A DNA stretch of 64,000 nt, from positions 1 through 64,000 of the forward strand of contig CAMCYJ010000001.1 of the NCBI GenBank assembly GCA_945883815.1, written 5' to 3'. The first letter of the stretch is position 1. Each line of letters starts with the position of its first letter. Source of the DNA: Akkermansia muciniphila (GTDB lineage Bacteria; Verrucomicrobiota; Verrucomicrobiia; Limisphaerales; UBA9464). The translations under genes were made by a program, and so were the position numbers. The notes beneath the pieces were generated by a model. It made no database searches. It was not told the DNA's origin and saw nothing but the letters and a program-made list of their open reading frames with translations. Below are positions 8,941 through 17,859 of this stretch, piece by piece.

Positions 8941-9851
8941 GACCGGATGCGGGGATCCACCCACCGCAACAACAAGTCCGACATCCAGTTCAGGACCTGA
9001 AGCAGCACGGAATAAAACAGCACCATGCCCATCATCATGGTGTAGTCGCGACTGAAGAAGCTGTTGATGAAAAAGGCCCCGGTCCCGGGGATTTGGAAGA
9101 GGTTCTCGACGACAAAGGAGCCGCTCAGGAGGTCTGCCAGCATGGGTCCGGTGTAGGAAATCACCGGCACCAGGGCCACGGGCACAACATGCCGCAAGAT
9201 CACCGCCGTTTCACTCAAACCCTTGGCGCGCGCCGCCTGGACATGCGGACTTTTGAGGACTTCGAGCATGCCCTCCCGCATCCAGCGAGCAACCCGGGCG
9301 GCGAAGTATATGCCTAGGGTAAGGGTGGGCAGGATGGCGGTTTTCCAAGATCCCCACAGGGCCACAGGTAACCAACCGAGCCCGAGTCCCAGGATGAGGA
9401 TCAACAACGGACCCAGCACGAAGACCGGGACGCAAACGCCCACCAAGGTCAGCAACGAGGCGGCGTGGTCGGCCCAACCGCCGTGCCTCAGTGCGGCCAG
9501 CGTCCCCAATGGGAGGCCCAAACCCATCGCCACCCCGAATGCCATCGCTCCCAGCGTCAATGACACCGGAACCGTCTGCCCCAACAAGTCGTTCACGGAA
9601 TGGTTGCGGTACTTGAGCGAGGGTCCGAGGTCTCCACGGATCACATTCCCGAGGTACCGAAGGTATTGCCGCCAGAGGGGTTCGTCCCAGTGGTACCGGG
9701 CTTTCAAGGCGGCTTCGACCTCGCGGGAAGCCGACGCGCGCTCCCGATCAAACGGGCCTCCCGGAACGGCCCGCAGGAGGAAAAAACTCAATGTGGCCAC
9801 GACCCAGACAAGGACGGGGATCAATGCCAAGCGTGCCTGCCAGGATTTCAT
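8937..9851 (-). CDS. oppB: Oligopeptide/dipeptide ABC transporter permease (OppB type)
   Basis: This 304-residue inner-membrane permease starts with a hydrophobic helix (ALIPVLVWVVATLSFFLL) followed by the OppB-type RAVPGGPFDRER segment. Six transmembrane helices are predicted. The cytoplasmic coupling loop is visible as ARAKGLSETAVILRHVVPVA, and VENLFQIPGTGAFFINSF is the conserved OppB C-terminal region. It heterodimerises with OppC to move peptides or similar solutes delivered by OppA. The start at 9851 overlaps the oppA stop as ATGA, and its own stop overlaps oppC the same way, so translational coupling is likely. Confidence 0.9.
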   Translation of the reverse strand: MKSWQARLALIPVLVWVVATLSFFLLRAVPGGPFDRERASASREVEAALKARYHWDEPLWRQYLRYLGNVIRGDLGPSLKYRNHSVNDLLGQTVPVSLTLGAMAFGVAMGLGLPLGTLAALRHGGWADHAASLLTLVGVCVPVFVLGPLLILILGLGLGWLPVALWGSWKTAILPTLTLGIYFAARVARWMREGMLEVLKSPHVQAARAKGLSETAVILRHVVPVALVPVISYTGPMLADLLSGSFVVENLFQIPGTGAFFINSFFSRDYTMMMGMVLFYSVLLQVLNWMSDLLLRWVDPRIRS

Positions 9852-11446
9852 GGCCGGATCCTCCTCATGGAAAAGAACGGATGCTCGTCCATCCGATTGG
9901 GCCAAATACCACCGATTTTCCGGGGATCGGCGGCGTAGAGTCCCACGTGGCTGTAAAGGCCAGTCACCGGCACGGCCTCCGTCACCAACAGGGTTTCGGC
10001 TTCCCGCAGGATGCCCAACCGGCGTTGAGGATCCACCTCCGCGGCCGCCGCCTGAAGCAGTCGATCGTAGCGCACCTCTTTCCATCCTGTCCGGTTGTTG
10101 CCGCTGTCGGAGAGGAAACAGTCGAGGAAGGTCATGGGGTCGTCGTAATCGCCCACCCAGGATCCACGGATGAAGTCGTAGTTCAGCGCGGACATTTCGG
10201 CGAGGTAGGTCTTCCACTCGAGCGGCCGCAATTCAACCCGGATGCCCAAGTGTTCCCGCAGCATGGCCTGGATTTCCACGCCGGTCTGCTCGTAGATCCT
10301 CGAGCCGACATTGAAGGTGTATTCCACCACCGGAAACCCCCGCCCCTCCGGATACCCGGCCTCGGCCAACAGGCGTCGGGCGGACACCGGATCCCAGGGA
10401 ACCCCAGCGGGCGGTTGGTATCCCCCGGCGCCCGCGGGAGTCACCGCGGCACTGGGCCGCTCGCCCATTCGGGTGATGCGGGCGGTGATCCGAGGCCGAT
10501 CCAACGACATGGCCACGGCCCGACGGACCCGGGCATCGTGGAAGGGTTTGCGTGTGGTGTTGAAGCGGATGAAGTCTTGTCCGAGGTAATCGAATCGATG
10601 GAAGTCGGGCCGCTGCGCCAATTCAGGCCCCAGTTCTCCCGGGATGATCTTGCGGTCGGAAATGAGGTCCACCTCGCCTTTCAGAAAGAGGTTGAGGGCG
10701 GTGGAGGGATTGTCTCCGCTCAAGATGTCGATGCGTTCGGCCGTCACCTGGGCGGCGTCCCAGTAGTGCGGATTGCGCGCCAAACGGAAGCGGTCATTCA
10801 CCCGCCAACCCAAGAGCCGATAAGGACCACTGCAGGGCAAGGGTTCGGCCCGGATCCATTGATCTCCCAAACGTTCCACCGCTCGGCGTGGGATAGGGAA
10901 AAACACCCGGGAAGCCGCTAGCTCCAGAAAGTAGGGCGTGGGGTTCTCGAGGTGGACGCGGACCGTATGGGCATCGAGCGCCTCAGCTCCCAACCGGGAT
11001 GTGTCTCGGATTTCGCCATTCACGATGGGCCGCCCATTGCGGACGCAGAAGAACTGGCTGGCATAATCGGCCGCCGTAGCCGGAGTGACCGCGCGCCGCC
11101 ACGACCACACCACCTCGTCGGCTTCCATTGGCTCACCGGTGGACCAGCGGGCGTCCGGGCGAAGGTAGAAGGTGTAGGTGAGACCATCGGCAGAGATGTC
11201 CCAATGCGAGGCCAACCCGGGCATGGCCGTACCGTTGGTCGGATTGAACCGCGTCAAACCCTCGAACAGCGCCGACGCGATGCGGCCATCGGCCTGCCCT
11301 GTGAGGATTTGCGGATCGATGGTCTCCGGTTCCGGGCCATTGTGCAGGACCAGGTCGGCCCGTTCTGCCTGAGAACAGCCCGCAAAAAACCATGCACCCG
11401 CTATCAAGGCCAGGCCCAGAGCCCGAACGGCTCCCCAGGGGCCCAT
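9848..11446 (-). CDS. oppA: Peptide ABC transporter substrate-binding lipoprotein (OppA type)
   Basis: The product is about 532 residues with an N-terminal hydrophobic segment ending in the lipobox-like FFAGC, so it is probably a lipoprotein. The mature part is an SBP_bac_5 (family 5) solute receptor: LVLHNGPEPETIDPQ at the start, then ASALFEGLTRFNP and the later DFIRFNTTRKPFHDARVRRA, all characteristic of OppA/DppA proteins. It captures peptides and passes them to OppB/OppC. The start at 11446 is the ATG that gives a proper signal peptide; the upstream in-frame extension overlaps secG and its terminator and is not credible. It is the first gene of oppABC. Confidence 0.88.
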   Translation of the reverse strand: MGPWGAVRALGLALIAGAWFFAGCSQAERADLVLHNGPEPETIDPQILTGQADGRIASALFEGLTRFNPTNGTAMPGLASHWDISADGLTYTFYLRPDARWSTGEPMEADEVVWSWRRAVTPATAADYASQFFCVRNGRPIVNGEIRDTSRLGAEALDAHTVRVHLENPTPYFLELAASRVFFPIPRRAVERLGDQWIRAEPLPCSGPYRLLGWRVNDRFRLARNPHYWDAAQVTAERIDILSGDNPSTALNLFLKGEVDLISDRKIIPGELGPELAQRPDFHRFDYLGQDFIRFNTTRKPFHDARVRRAVAMSLDRPRITARITRMGERPSAAVTPAGAGGYQPPAGVPWDPVSARRLLAEAGYPEGRGFPVVEYTFNVGSRIYEQTGVEIQAMLREHLGIRVELRPLEWKTYLAEMSALNYDFIRGSWVGDYDDPMTFLDCFLSDSGNNRTGWKEVRYDRLLQAAAAEVDPQRRLGILREAETLLVTEAVPVTGLYSHVGLYAADPRKIGGIWPNRMDEHPFFSMRRIRP

Positions 11447-11477
11447 GGATCCAACCAGCCCAGACCACCTTCGCAGG

Positions 11478-11518
11478 CAACAAAAAGCCCCCGTCTTTCG
11501 AACGAGGGCGTTTTGTTG
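11478..11518 (-). terminator. Intrinsic terminator of tpiA-secG
   Basis: On the minus strand a GC-rich stem (GCCCTCGT with ACGGGGGC, one mismatch) is followed by TTTTTGTTG. Outer CAACAAAA/TTTTGTTG arms extend the pairing. It lies between the secG stop and the oppA start and should separate the two units. Confidence 0.8.
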
Positions 11519-11532
11519 AACCGGACAGTGGA

Positions 11533-11943
11533 TCACTTCGCAGCAGGGGCGGCAGGGGCGGCAGCGGGCACCTTCGGTGCAGCAGCCGAGTTGGTCAGCG
11601 AGATGAGAGCATTGGCCGCAGGCGCAGCCGTAGTTGCAGGGACTGCAGCCTCGGAGCGGCTCACCGCCTCGCGCACGGCCTTGGCCGCGGCGGCAGAACT
11701 GTTCTTCATGCTGCCCAACCAGGCCAAGAGGATGCACAGGCCCAGAAAAATGCCGCCGGTCCACTTGGTAATGGTGGTCAGCGCGCTGCCTGCGCCGGCA
11801 CCCAACAGGGTGTCCACCGCGCCGGAACCGAACGCCATGCCCATGCCCGCTTCTTTCTTGGGAAGCTGAATCAGAACCAGCAGACCCAGAAGGAGGCACA
11901 CCACAACGAGGACGAAACTCAGAAGACCAATCAGGATACCCAT
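11533..11943 (-). CDS. secG: Preprotein translocase subunit SecG
   Basis: This 136-residue protein shows the SecG pattern: a first hydrophobic helix (residues about 4-24), the cytoplasmic LIQLPKKEAGMGMAFGSG loop, and a second helix (about 53-75, WTGGIFLGLCILLAWLG). A long Ala/Pro-rich tail of about 55 residues follows, which is longer than in model SecG proteins. SecG assists SecYE-driven export at the inner membrane. It follows tpiA by about 58 bp on the same strand, a tpiA-secG order that recurs in many bacteria, and is closed by a terminator. Confidence 0.9.
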   Translation of the reverse strand: MGILIGLLSFVLVVVCLLLGLLVLIQLPKKEAGMGMAFGSGAVDTLLGAGAGSALTTITKWTGGIFLGLCILLAWLGSMKNSSAAAAKAVREAVSRSEAAVPATTAAPAANALISLTNSAAAPKVPAAAPAAPAAK

Positions 11944-12001
11944 GATATTGAACAGTTGGGGGAGGAAAAGTTGGGGGAGAAGTTAAAGTCGGAGAAAAGA
12001 C

Positions 12002-12766
12002 TCAGATCGAGTTTTTGATGATTTCCACGAAACCCTTGGATTCCAAAGAAGCGCCACCGACCAGCGCGCCGTCGATGTCGGGCTGCTGGAGCAATTCACG
12101 GGCATTGGAGCCCTTCACGCTGCCGCCGTACTGGATGCGGACGCGACGGGCGATAGCCTCACCGTGCATCGAGACCAGGACCTTGCGGATGAACGCATGA
12201 ACCTCTTGGGCCTGGGCGCTGGTGGCCGTTTTGCCGGTGCCAATGGCCCAGACGGGCTCGTAGGCGAGAACGGTCGATTCCACCTGCTCGGCCGTCAGAC
12301 CGGCGAGGCTGCCGCGGAGCTGGGTCTCAACGACCTTCTCGGTGATGTTGGCCTCGCGCTCGGCGAGGGTTTCACCCACGCAGACGATGGGGATCAGGTT
12401 GTTTGCGTGGGCATTGGCGGCCTTCTTGGCGACCAGAGCATCGGATTCTTTCTGGAACTGACGACGCTCGCTGTGTCCGAGGATCACGTAGCGCACCGAC
12501 AACTCACGGAGCATGCCCGGGGCGATCTCACCGGTGAAGGCGCCGTAGCCCGAGTCGCTGAGGTTCTGAGCACCCAGACGGATGTTCGAACCCAAGATGA
12601 GCTTGGAAACGTCGGAAAGGGCCGTGAATGCGGGGCAAACCACCACATCCACTTCCTTCACCGCGGCCAACTCGCGAATCAGGTCGGTGACCAAGGCCAC
12701 CGCCTCGGAGTTGGTCTTGTTGCTCTTCCAGTTACCGGCAACGATCAATTTACGCTCTTTGTCCAT
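12002..12766 (-). CDS. tpiA: Triosephosphate isomerase
   Basis: The 254-residue product is a full-length TIM-barrel triosephosphate isomerase interconverting dihydroxyacetone phosphate and glyceraldehyde 3-phosphate. The catalytic lysine lies in VAGNWKSNK, the histidine in VILGHSERRQ, the glutamate in LAYEPVWAIGTGKTAT (loop 6), and the phosphate-binding YGGSVKGSN and GALVGGASL come late. The ATG at 12766 gives the standard N-terminus; upstream in-frame codons to 12844 add unrelated residues. It is followed by secG. Confidence 0.95.
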   Translation of the reverse strand: MDKERKLIVAGNWKSNKTNSEAVALVTDLIRELAAVKEVDVVVCPAFTALSDVSKLILGSNIRLGAQNLSDSGYGAFTGEIAPGMLRELSVRYVILGHSERRQFQKESDALVAKKAANAHANNLIPIVCVGETLAEREANITEKVVETQLRGSLAGLTAEQVESTVLAYEPVWAIGTGKTATSAQAQEVHAFIRKVLVSMHGEAIARRVRIQYGGSVKGSNARELLQQPDIDGALVGGASLESKGFVEIIKNSI

Positions 12767-13084
12767 GCGAAGCAGATCAGGAACAATAGCCACCGCCCGG
12801 TTTGCGTAAAGAGGGAAAAACCTTCCTGAGTACACCTCTTCCATCCAACCCTCCCAAGCTCAATCGGCGTTCGGCTTGAAGCGGTCGGTGCTCCGGGCAC
12901 AAACAACTTCCCGGACCCGCGGATAGGATTGAGTCCGCCGTTCTAACGCCACCCGACAAATGTGCAAAGAATGGGAGGGCTGGCGCGCTCCGCCGAAGGC
13001 AAACTCGTTCATCGACGATTCCAGTGTCGCGGCAACTCAGTCGGCAAGAGATTGCCGGTGGTCGAGACGGTGCACGAGAAAGTG
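12767..13084. other. Intergenic region carrying a pilT-like 3' end remnant
   Basis: No gene is recognised here. The notable content is the 41-bp sequence at 12858-12898, identical to the 3' end of the pilT remnant near 17240; on the minus strand it reads ARSTDRFKPNAD then stop. The remainder shows no coding or structural signal. Confidence 0.55.
12858..12898 (-). repeat. 41-bp exact repeat (copy 1), a pilT-like C-terminal tail
   Basis: Identical over 41 bases to 17239-17279. In the minus-strand frame it encodes the last residues ARSTDRFKPNAD plus stop, i.e. the end of a PilT/PilU-type ATPase, with nothing PilT-like upstream of it here. Confidence 0.7.
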
Positions 13085-14560
13085 CTATGCGATGATCTGG
13101 TTGAGCACTTCGCCGCCGATATCGGTCAGTCGGCGGATGCGTCCATCGTAATGGTAGGTCAGGTTCCCGTCGTCGAGGCCGAGGAGGTTGAGGAGAGTTG
13201 CGTGCACGTCGCGGATGGGGATGGGTTTGTCTGCGGCGCAGAGGCTGAAGTCGTCAGTCCCGCCGGCCGTGGCTCCACCTTTGACGTCGCCTCCCGCCAT
13301 CCACATGCAGAGCGCGTGGCCGTTGTGGTCGCGTCCAACTTTATCGCCGATGCTCCCATTGACGAACGAGGTACGACCCATCTCTGAGGCCCAAACGACG
13401 AGGGTTTCGTCGAGTAACCCCCGCCGCTTCAAATCCGCCAGCAACCCTGCCACCGGCAAGTCCACCTCGCGACTGTGTTTGATCATGCCGTCTTTCACGT
13501 TCCCATGGTCGTCCCAACTGTCTTTGCCGATCTGCACACCGTGCAACAGGAGCGTGTGGCGCACGCCCCGCTCGACAAGGCGCCTGGCCAACAGACACTG
13601 GCGCCCAAAGCCGGCTGTCTTCGGATCGTTGAGACCGTAAAGGGCCTTGGTCTCGTCCGTTTCGCCGGCGAGATCAACGAGTTCCGGTGCAGCAGTCTGC
13701 ATGCGGAAGGCCAGTTCGTAGGCGCTGATGCGAGCCTCGAGTTCACTGTCCTGGCCGCCGTGGCCCAGATGCCGGCGGTTAAGCCAGGCAAGTGCGTCAA
13801 ATTCTTGTCGTTGCTGCGCAGCACTCACACCTTCGGGCCGGGCCAAATCCACAATCGGCGTGCCGGTGGGACGCAGGAAGGTGCCCTGGTAAGCTGCAGG
13901 TAAATAGCCGTTGCTCCAGACCGCCGCACCGTTCGTGGGCGCACCGCGGGGATCTTGGATGACGACGTAGCCCGGCAGGTTCTGGTTCGCGCTGCCGAGC
14001 CCGTATTGCACCCATGAGCCGACCGACGGGCTACCAGGAAACTGGCTGCCGGTGGCAACGTGGAGTGTGGCGGGGCCATGATTCTGGTTGTCCACCTGGA
14101 TGCCGTGGATGAACGCGAGATCGTCCACGTGCCGGGCAAGGTTGGGAAACAATTCGGAAACGTAACGACGCGACAGCCCATGCTGCTGAAATTTGAAGGG
14201 GCTCCCCACGCACTGATGGGCAAACGTCAGGCGGCCTTGCAGTTCGCCAGATGCGATCTTGGGGATGTGCGGAATTTGTTTGCCATGAAACTCGTTCAGC
14301 TTCGGCTTATACTCGAACGAATCCACCTGACTGACGCCACCGCACATGAAGAGCATGATGCAATTCTTTGCCTTGCGAGGAAGTGGCGCCGCCTTGACGA
14401 CCAACGGATCGACCATAGCGGCAGCGCCTCTCGCCTCGCGTGCCATGAGGCTCGTGAGAGCGAGTCCGCCGAAGCCATGGAACATCCGCCCAAGGAATTC
14501 CCGGCGGCTGGAACCGGATCCCTTGAACCACAGTTCACCTTGGTATGGATTATTGGACAT
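13085..14560 (-). CDS. DUF1501 family Tat-exported protein
   Basis: The 491-residue product carries a twin-arginine motif near residue 20 (SSRREFLGRM) followed by a hydrophobic segment ending in ARGAAA, so export through Tat is likely. The rest matches DUF1501: CIMLFMCGGVSQVDSFEYKP, ISAYELAFRMQTAAPELVDL, LLARRLVERGVRHTLLLHG, and VVWASEMGRTSFVNG ... GRDHNGHA. DUF1501 has an alkaline-phosphatase/sulfatase-like fold and is abundant in Planctomycetes and Verrucomicrobia, typically next to a DUF1549/DUF1553 gene as here. The biochemical role is not established. The ATG at 14560 overlaps the upstream gene by 11 bases, so the two are co-translated. Confidence 0.88.
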   Translation of the reverse strand: MSNNPYQGELWFKGSGSSRREFLGRMFHGFGGLALTSLMAREARGAAAMVDPLVVKAAPLPRKAKNCIMLFMCGGVSQVDSFEYKPKLNEFHGKQIPHIPKIASGELQGRLTFAHQCVGSPFKFQQHGLSRRYVSELFPNLARHVDDLAFIHGIQVDNQNHGPATLHVATGSQFPGSPSVGSWVQYGLGSANQNLPGYVVIQDPRGAPTNGAAVWSNGYLPAAYQGTFLRPTGTPIVDLARPEGVSAAQQRQEFDALAWLNRRHLGHGGQDSELEARISAYELAFRMQTAAPELVDLAGETDETKALYGLNDPKTAGFGRQCLLARRLVERGVRHTLLLHGVQIGKDSWDDHGNVKDGMIKHSREVDLPVAGLLADLKRRGLLDETLVVWASEMGRTSFVNGSIGDKVGRDHNGHALCMWMAGGDVKGGATAGGTDDFSLCAADKPIPIRDVHATLLNLLGLDDGNLTYHYDGRIRRLTDIGGEVLNQIIA

Positions 14561-16724
14561 AGACAAACTCGTTGGAATTGAGCAGCACGCGACAAACTGC
14601 GGCCAGCGCATCGCTGCTATCCGCACTCGATTTCATCAGCGCTTGCATACGTTCGGATTCATCGGGTGCAGGCTCGCGACCGAGCGCGATCTTGAAGGCC
14701 AGTTGGATTTGGGCCGCTGCTGAGTCACCTGCCTCTTTGCGGACGCGCGCGGAAAAGTGGGTGGCCTCTTCGTTGGCGAAGCGCCCGTTGTACATGGCCA
14801 GCGCCTGCAATGGCGTCACCGAGGCCTGCCGGCGGTCGCGCGTGCCATCGCACACCACCGAGTCGAAGGTTTGCATCAACGGCATAGTCATCGAGCGTTG
14901 CTGATAGATGTAGACGCTGCGCTTCCGTCCCTCGGCACCTTCCTGCGTGGCCCACTTGCTGTTGTCGTATTTGACTTCCTCAGCCAACCCATCGGGCAAC
15001 GGCGGGAAGATCGGAAGCCCATACTGTTCCGCGTTCAATCGTCCGCTCACCACGAGCACGGAGTCCCGCACGGCCTCTGCTTCAAGGCGCCGCGAACGGA
15101 AATGCCAAAGGAGCGCGTTCTCCGGATCGGCCGCCTCCGCCTCAGGATCGTGATGCCGGGAGGACTGGCGATAGGTGGCGGAGTTGAGGATCAGCCGGTG
15201 CATGGCCTTGACGCTCCAATTGGAGTCGGTGAACCGGCGTGCCAGCCAGTCGATCAATTCCGGGTGCGAGGCGCCGCCGCTGAGTTTGCCGAAATCGCTC
15301 GGCGTGGCCACGAGGCCGCGCCCGAAATGCCAGTCCCAAAGCCGATTGACCATCACGCGCGCCGTCATCGGGTTGTTGGTGCGCGCGATCCACTGGGCGA
15401 GCGCGAGGCGGCGGCTGCGGGTCGGCCAGCGTTTGAAGGGATCCAGACGGATCGGCGCTGGATCCTGATGACCGGTGATGACGCTGGGAAAGCCGGGCTC
15501 AACAACTTCGCCGGGCTTGTCCCATTCGCCGCGAATGAGCACACGAGTCTCCGGCACACCAGGCTCGAACGGCGGGCCGTAGGAGTGGCGCAGCGACATG
15601 GCGACAGGCTGCAGGCGCTTGAGTTCCTGCTCGAGCAGGCGAACACGCGTCTTGGCTTTATCCCGCTGAGCGCGTAGCTCCGCGGTCAGAGGAATCTTCG
15701 GGGTCGATTTCTTGCCGGCATCCTCAACCTTTTCCAACGCGGCCACGAGTGAACGAGCCTCGGCCAAATCTGCATTGCGTTGCTCAGAGAGCTTTGTCGC
15801 CCACTCCTTTTCTCCCTTGCGATAGAACGACGCTGGGAGCGGTGCCCCGATCTGATAAATGTCGCCAGGTAGCGGGCGTTCGAGTTGAACCGTCGAGAAG
15901 AATGCCTTCAAACGATAGAAGTCCCTCGTCGGAATACGATCATACTTGTGATTGTGACATTGTGCGCAACCGATGGTGAGTCCGAGGAAGACGGAACTGA
16001 CCGTGGAAGTCATTTCACTCAGCATTTCATGGCGTGAAGCATCACCTCGGGGTTCGGTGAACGGGGCCAGGCGCAGAAAGGTCAGTGCGACGGTGGGTTC
16101 GGGCTTGGAACCCGGAAGGTCGCCCGCGCCCATGATCTCCTCGGTTTCATCGCCCGCGATCTGTTCGATGACAAATTGATCGTAGGGCTTGTCTTGGTTG
16201 AAGGCGTCGATGACGTAATCCCGGTAGCGCCAGGCGTGTGGCAAATCCGGATCTCCTTCGTAGCCAGCGGTGTCGGCGTAGCGAGCAAGATCAAGCCAGA
16301 AACGAGACCAACGTTCGCCGTAACGCCAATCTGCCAGCAGCTTGTCTACGAGCTTCTCATGGGCCCTGGGATCGGTGTCGTTCACGAACGCGTCCGTTTC
16401 GGCAGGCGACGGAGGAAGGCCGATCAAATCGAAGTACAGCCTTCGAACGAGAGTGCGCGCCGAGGCTGCGGGCGCGGGCGAGAGACCTTTCTGTTCCAGC
16501 GCAGCCAGAATGAAGCGGTCAATTCCATTGGTCACCCAGCCCTCGTAACGAACCTGCGGCGGGGTGATGTCGGTCACCGGGGTGAAGGGCCAGTCAGCAA
16601 CGGAATTCGTGGGCGACGGATCCGCACGCAGCAGAGTCGCCGCAAGACTGGCTGCAAAAAAGCAAATGACGATCGGCACGGTCGAAGTGCGACCAAACGC
16701 TGATGTCTTTTGCACCCAGTTCAT
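14550..16724 (-). CDS. DUF1549/DUF1553 (PSCyt2-PSD1) secreted protein
   Basis: This 724-residue protein begins with an N-terminal signal-like hydrophobic segment, then a DUF1549 (PSCyt2) domain: DRFILAALEQKGLSPAP, LYFDLIGLPPSP, YGERWSRFWLDLARYADT. A cytochrome-type CAQCHNHKYD motif suggests covalent heme binding. A coiled-coil-like linker follows, then a DUF1553 (PSD1) domain: NNPMTARVMVNRLWDWHFG, LNSATYRQSS, FRSRRLEAEAVRDS and DRRQASVTPLQALAMYN. The N-terminal PSCyt1 domain with its own CxxCH, present in many relatives, is missing. It probably works in the periplasm with the DUF1501 partner encoded by the overlapping next gene. The function of the pair is not known; a role in polysaccharide breakdown is often guessed. 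Confidence 0.87.
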   Translation of the reverse strand: MNWVQKTSAFGRTSTVPIVICFFAASLAATLLRADPSPTNSVADWPFTPVTDITPPQVRYEGWVTNGIDRFILAALEQKGLSPAPAASARTLVRRLYFDLIGLPPSPAETDAFVNDTDPRAHEKLVDKLLADWRYGERWSRFWLDLARYADTAGYEGDPDLPHAWRYRDYVIDAFNQDKPYDQFVIEQIAGDETEEIMGAGDLPGSKPEPTVALTFLRLAPFTEPRGDASRHEMLSEMTSTVSSVFLGLTIGCAQCHNHKYDRIPTRDFYRLKAFFSTVQLERPLPGDIYQIGAPLPASFYRKGEKEWATKLSEQRNADLAEARSLVAALEKVEDAGKKSTPKIPLTAELRAQRDKAKTRVRLLEQELKRLQPVAMSLRHSYGPPFEPGVPETRVLIRGEWDKPGEVVEPGFPSVITGHQDPAPIRLDPFKRWPTRSRRLALAQWIARTNNPMTARVMVNRLWDWHFGRGLVATPSDFGKLSGGASHPELIDWLARRFTDSNWSVKAMHRLILNSATYRQSSRHHDPEAEAADPENALLWHFRSRRLEAEAVRDSVLVVSGRLNAEQYGLPIFPPLPDGLAEEVKYDNSKWATQEGAEGRKRSVYIYQQRSMTMPLMQTFDSVVCDGTRDRRQASVTPLQALAMYNGRFANEEATHFSARVRKEAGDSAAAQIQLAFKIALGREPAPDESERMQALMKSSADSSDALAAVCRVLLNSNEFVYVQ

Positions 16725-17240
16725 TGCCGGTCATTCTCTGCTTTGGAGATTAAATGCCAAGCTCAGCCGCGGCCATGGATTATGAAGCCTGGTTGGGGAA
16801 AGCTCCTTTGGATGAAAGGTCGGTAATCTGCGGTTCAGGGTGGTGAGTTCGAGACTTGCAGCCCGTCGGCAGGCACTCCAACTGATCTAACGATCGCGAT
16901 CCTTGAGGGCACAACGGGCCTGGCCCCAAGGCCAGAAGAGCCACCGGCTTCGAATCGATCGCGACGATCTGCCGCAGGGAATCAACCAAGGGCTTCGTGG
17001 CCCCCAATATCGTCGAAAGAATCCAGTTGGGCGTCGAAACACGCTGGGGCTTCGTTGGAAGATACCACGCGGACGGAAGGCGTCGCAGAGTTTGAACCTC
17101 AGGAAGATCGGTGCAGTCGTTTCAACCCGCATCACTGGGGCGCAAATGGGGCTATTTATTTACGATAGGAAAAACTTATTCCCTCCACACCACCGCCAGG
17201 CTTTCAGCATAAGAAACCGGCTCCTCCCGCCATCCCGCGC
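16725..17240. other. Intergenic region, no gene recognised
   Basis: Short minus-strand frames exist (for example one reading LVDSLRQIVAIDSKPVALL around 16930-16990), but none matches a family I recognise and frames are interrupted. It may be decayed coding sequence like the neighbouring pilT remnant. Confidence 0.4.
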
Positions 17241-17279
17241 TCAATCGGCGTTCGGCTTGAAGCGGTCGGTGCTCCGGGC
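17239..17279 (-). repeat. 41-bp exact repeat (copy 2)
   Basis: Forms the 3' end of the pilT remnant and is identical to 12858-12898. Confidence 0.7.
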
Positions 17280-17475
17280 GCGGGAAATGGCCGCATCGTA
17301 GGTGATGAGGCACTTCGAGTAGAGGTCGTAGAGGCAATTGTCCATGAGCACCGAGCCATCGCGGGCCTTCGGCCATGAGAATTTCGCCCGTGACCCGGAA
17401 GGCGGGTGGGACTCCGACGATGACGTGCAAATCAGAGGCACCCAACGAAAAGTCCTCGATGAGCAGTCGATCCAT
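17241..17475 (-). pseudogene. PilT/PilU-type twitching ATPase remnant
   Basis: Two fragments in different frames on the minus strand correspond to the two ends of a type IV pilus retraction ATPase. From about 17475 the reading is MDRLLIEDFSLGASDLHV then VGVPPAFRVTGEI, the PilT N-terminal domain. After a frame change near 17360 it continues DNCLYDLYSKCLITYDAAIS then RARSTDRFKPNAD and a stop at 17241, the PilT C-terminus. The central nucleotide-binding domain (some 250 residues) is deleted. The last 41 bases recur exactly at 12858-12898. The gene is clearly dead. Whether the ends were kept for a reason is unknown. Confidence 0.7.
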
Positions 17476-17616
17476 CCGGCGGTGGAGGACATCGGTAACA
17501 TCTCGCCGGGGGCCAAACCGCAGGCGCCGCGGGCTGGAACCCAACCATCCGCTCAATTTGGTTGCAGGGTCGAACGCGTTGACGACGGGGTGGATTTGAT
17601 ACATTGATATCGATGT

Positions 17617-17859
17617 ATGAAAACCATCACCGTCAATGTATCTGAACCGGTGTACGAGGATTTCCAAAGATTTGCCCAAAAGATGGACCGGAAAGCCTCC
17701 GAACTCATCCGAGAGGCCATGGAGGCTTACCGCCAACAGCACATGCTGCGTCGGACTTCGCTACGAGATCGGCGTCCCGCCAGCGTCGGGGGCCCCATCC
17801 AACCCATTACCTCCGAAGACGATTTGCTGGGAGAAATGCTCCATGACCTACGGGATTGA
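17617..17859 (+). CDS. Ribbon-helix-helix (CopG-type) antitoxin
   Basis: The 80-residue protein has an N-terminal ribbon-helix-helix fold: a beta strand TITVNVSEPVYEDFQRFA, then RKASELIREAMEAYRQQ. The polar C-terminal half (ITSEDDLLGEMLHDLRD) probably wraps the toxin. Such antitoxins bind their own promoter as dimers and neutralise the paired nuclease. Its last 17 bases overlap the start of the PIN-domain gene, the usual arrangement for a VapBC-like module. It lies directly after the pilT remnant in a gene-poor stretch, in keeping with mobile accessory DNA. Confidence 0.82.
   Translation: MKTITVNVSEPVYEDFQRFAQKMDRKASELIREAMEAYRQQHMLRRTSLRDRRPASVGGPIQPITSEDDLLGEMLHDLRD

Noticed and set aside
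16780..17135. Possible transposase fragment on the minus strand (IVAIDSKPVALL)
   Set aside because: A weak resemblance to DDE-type phrases only; no second motif, no inverted repeats and broken frames.
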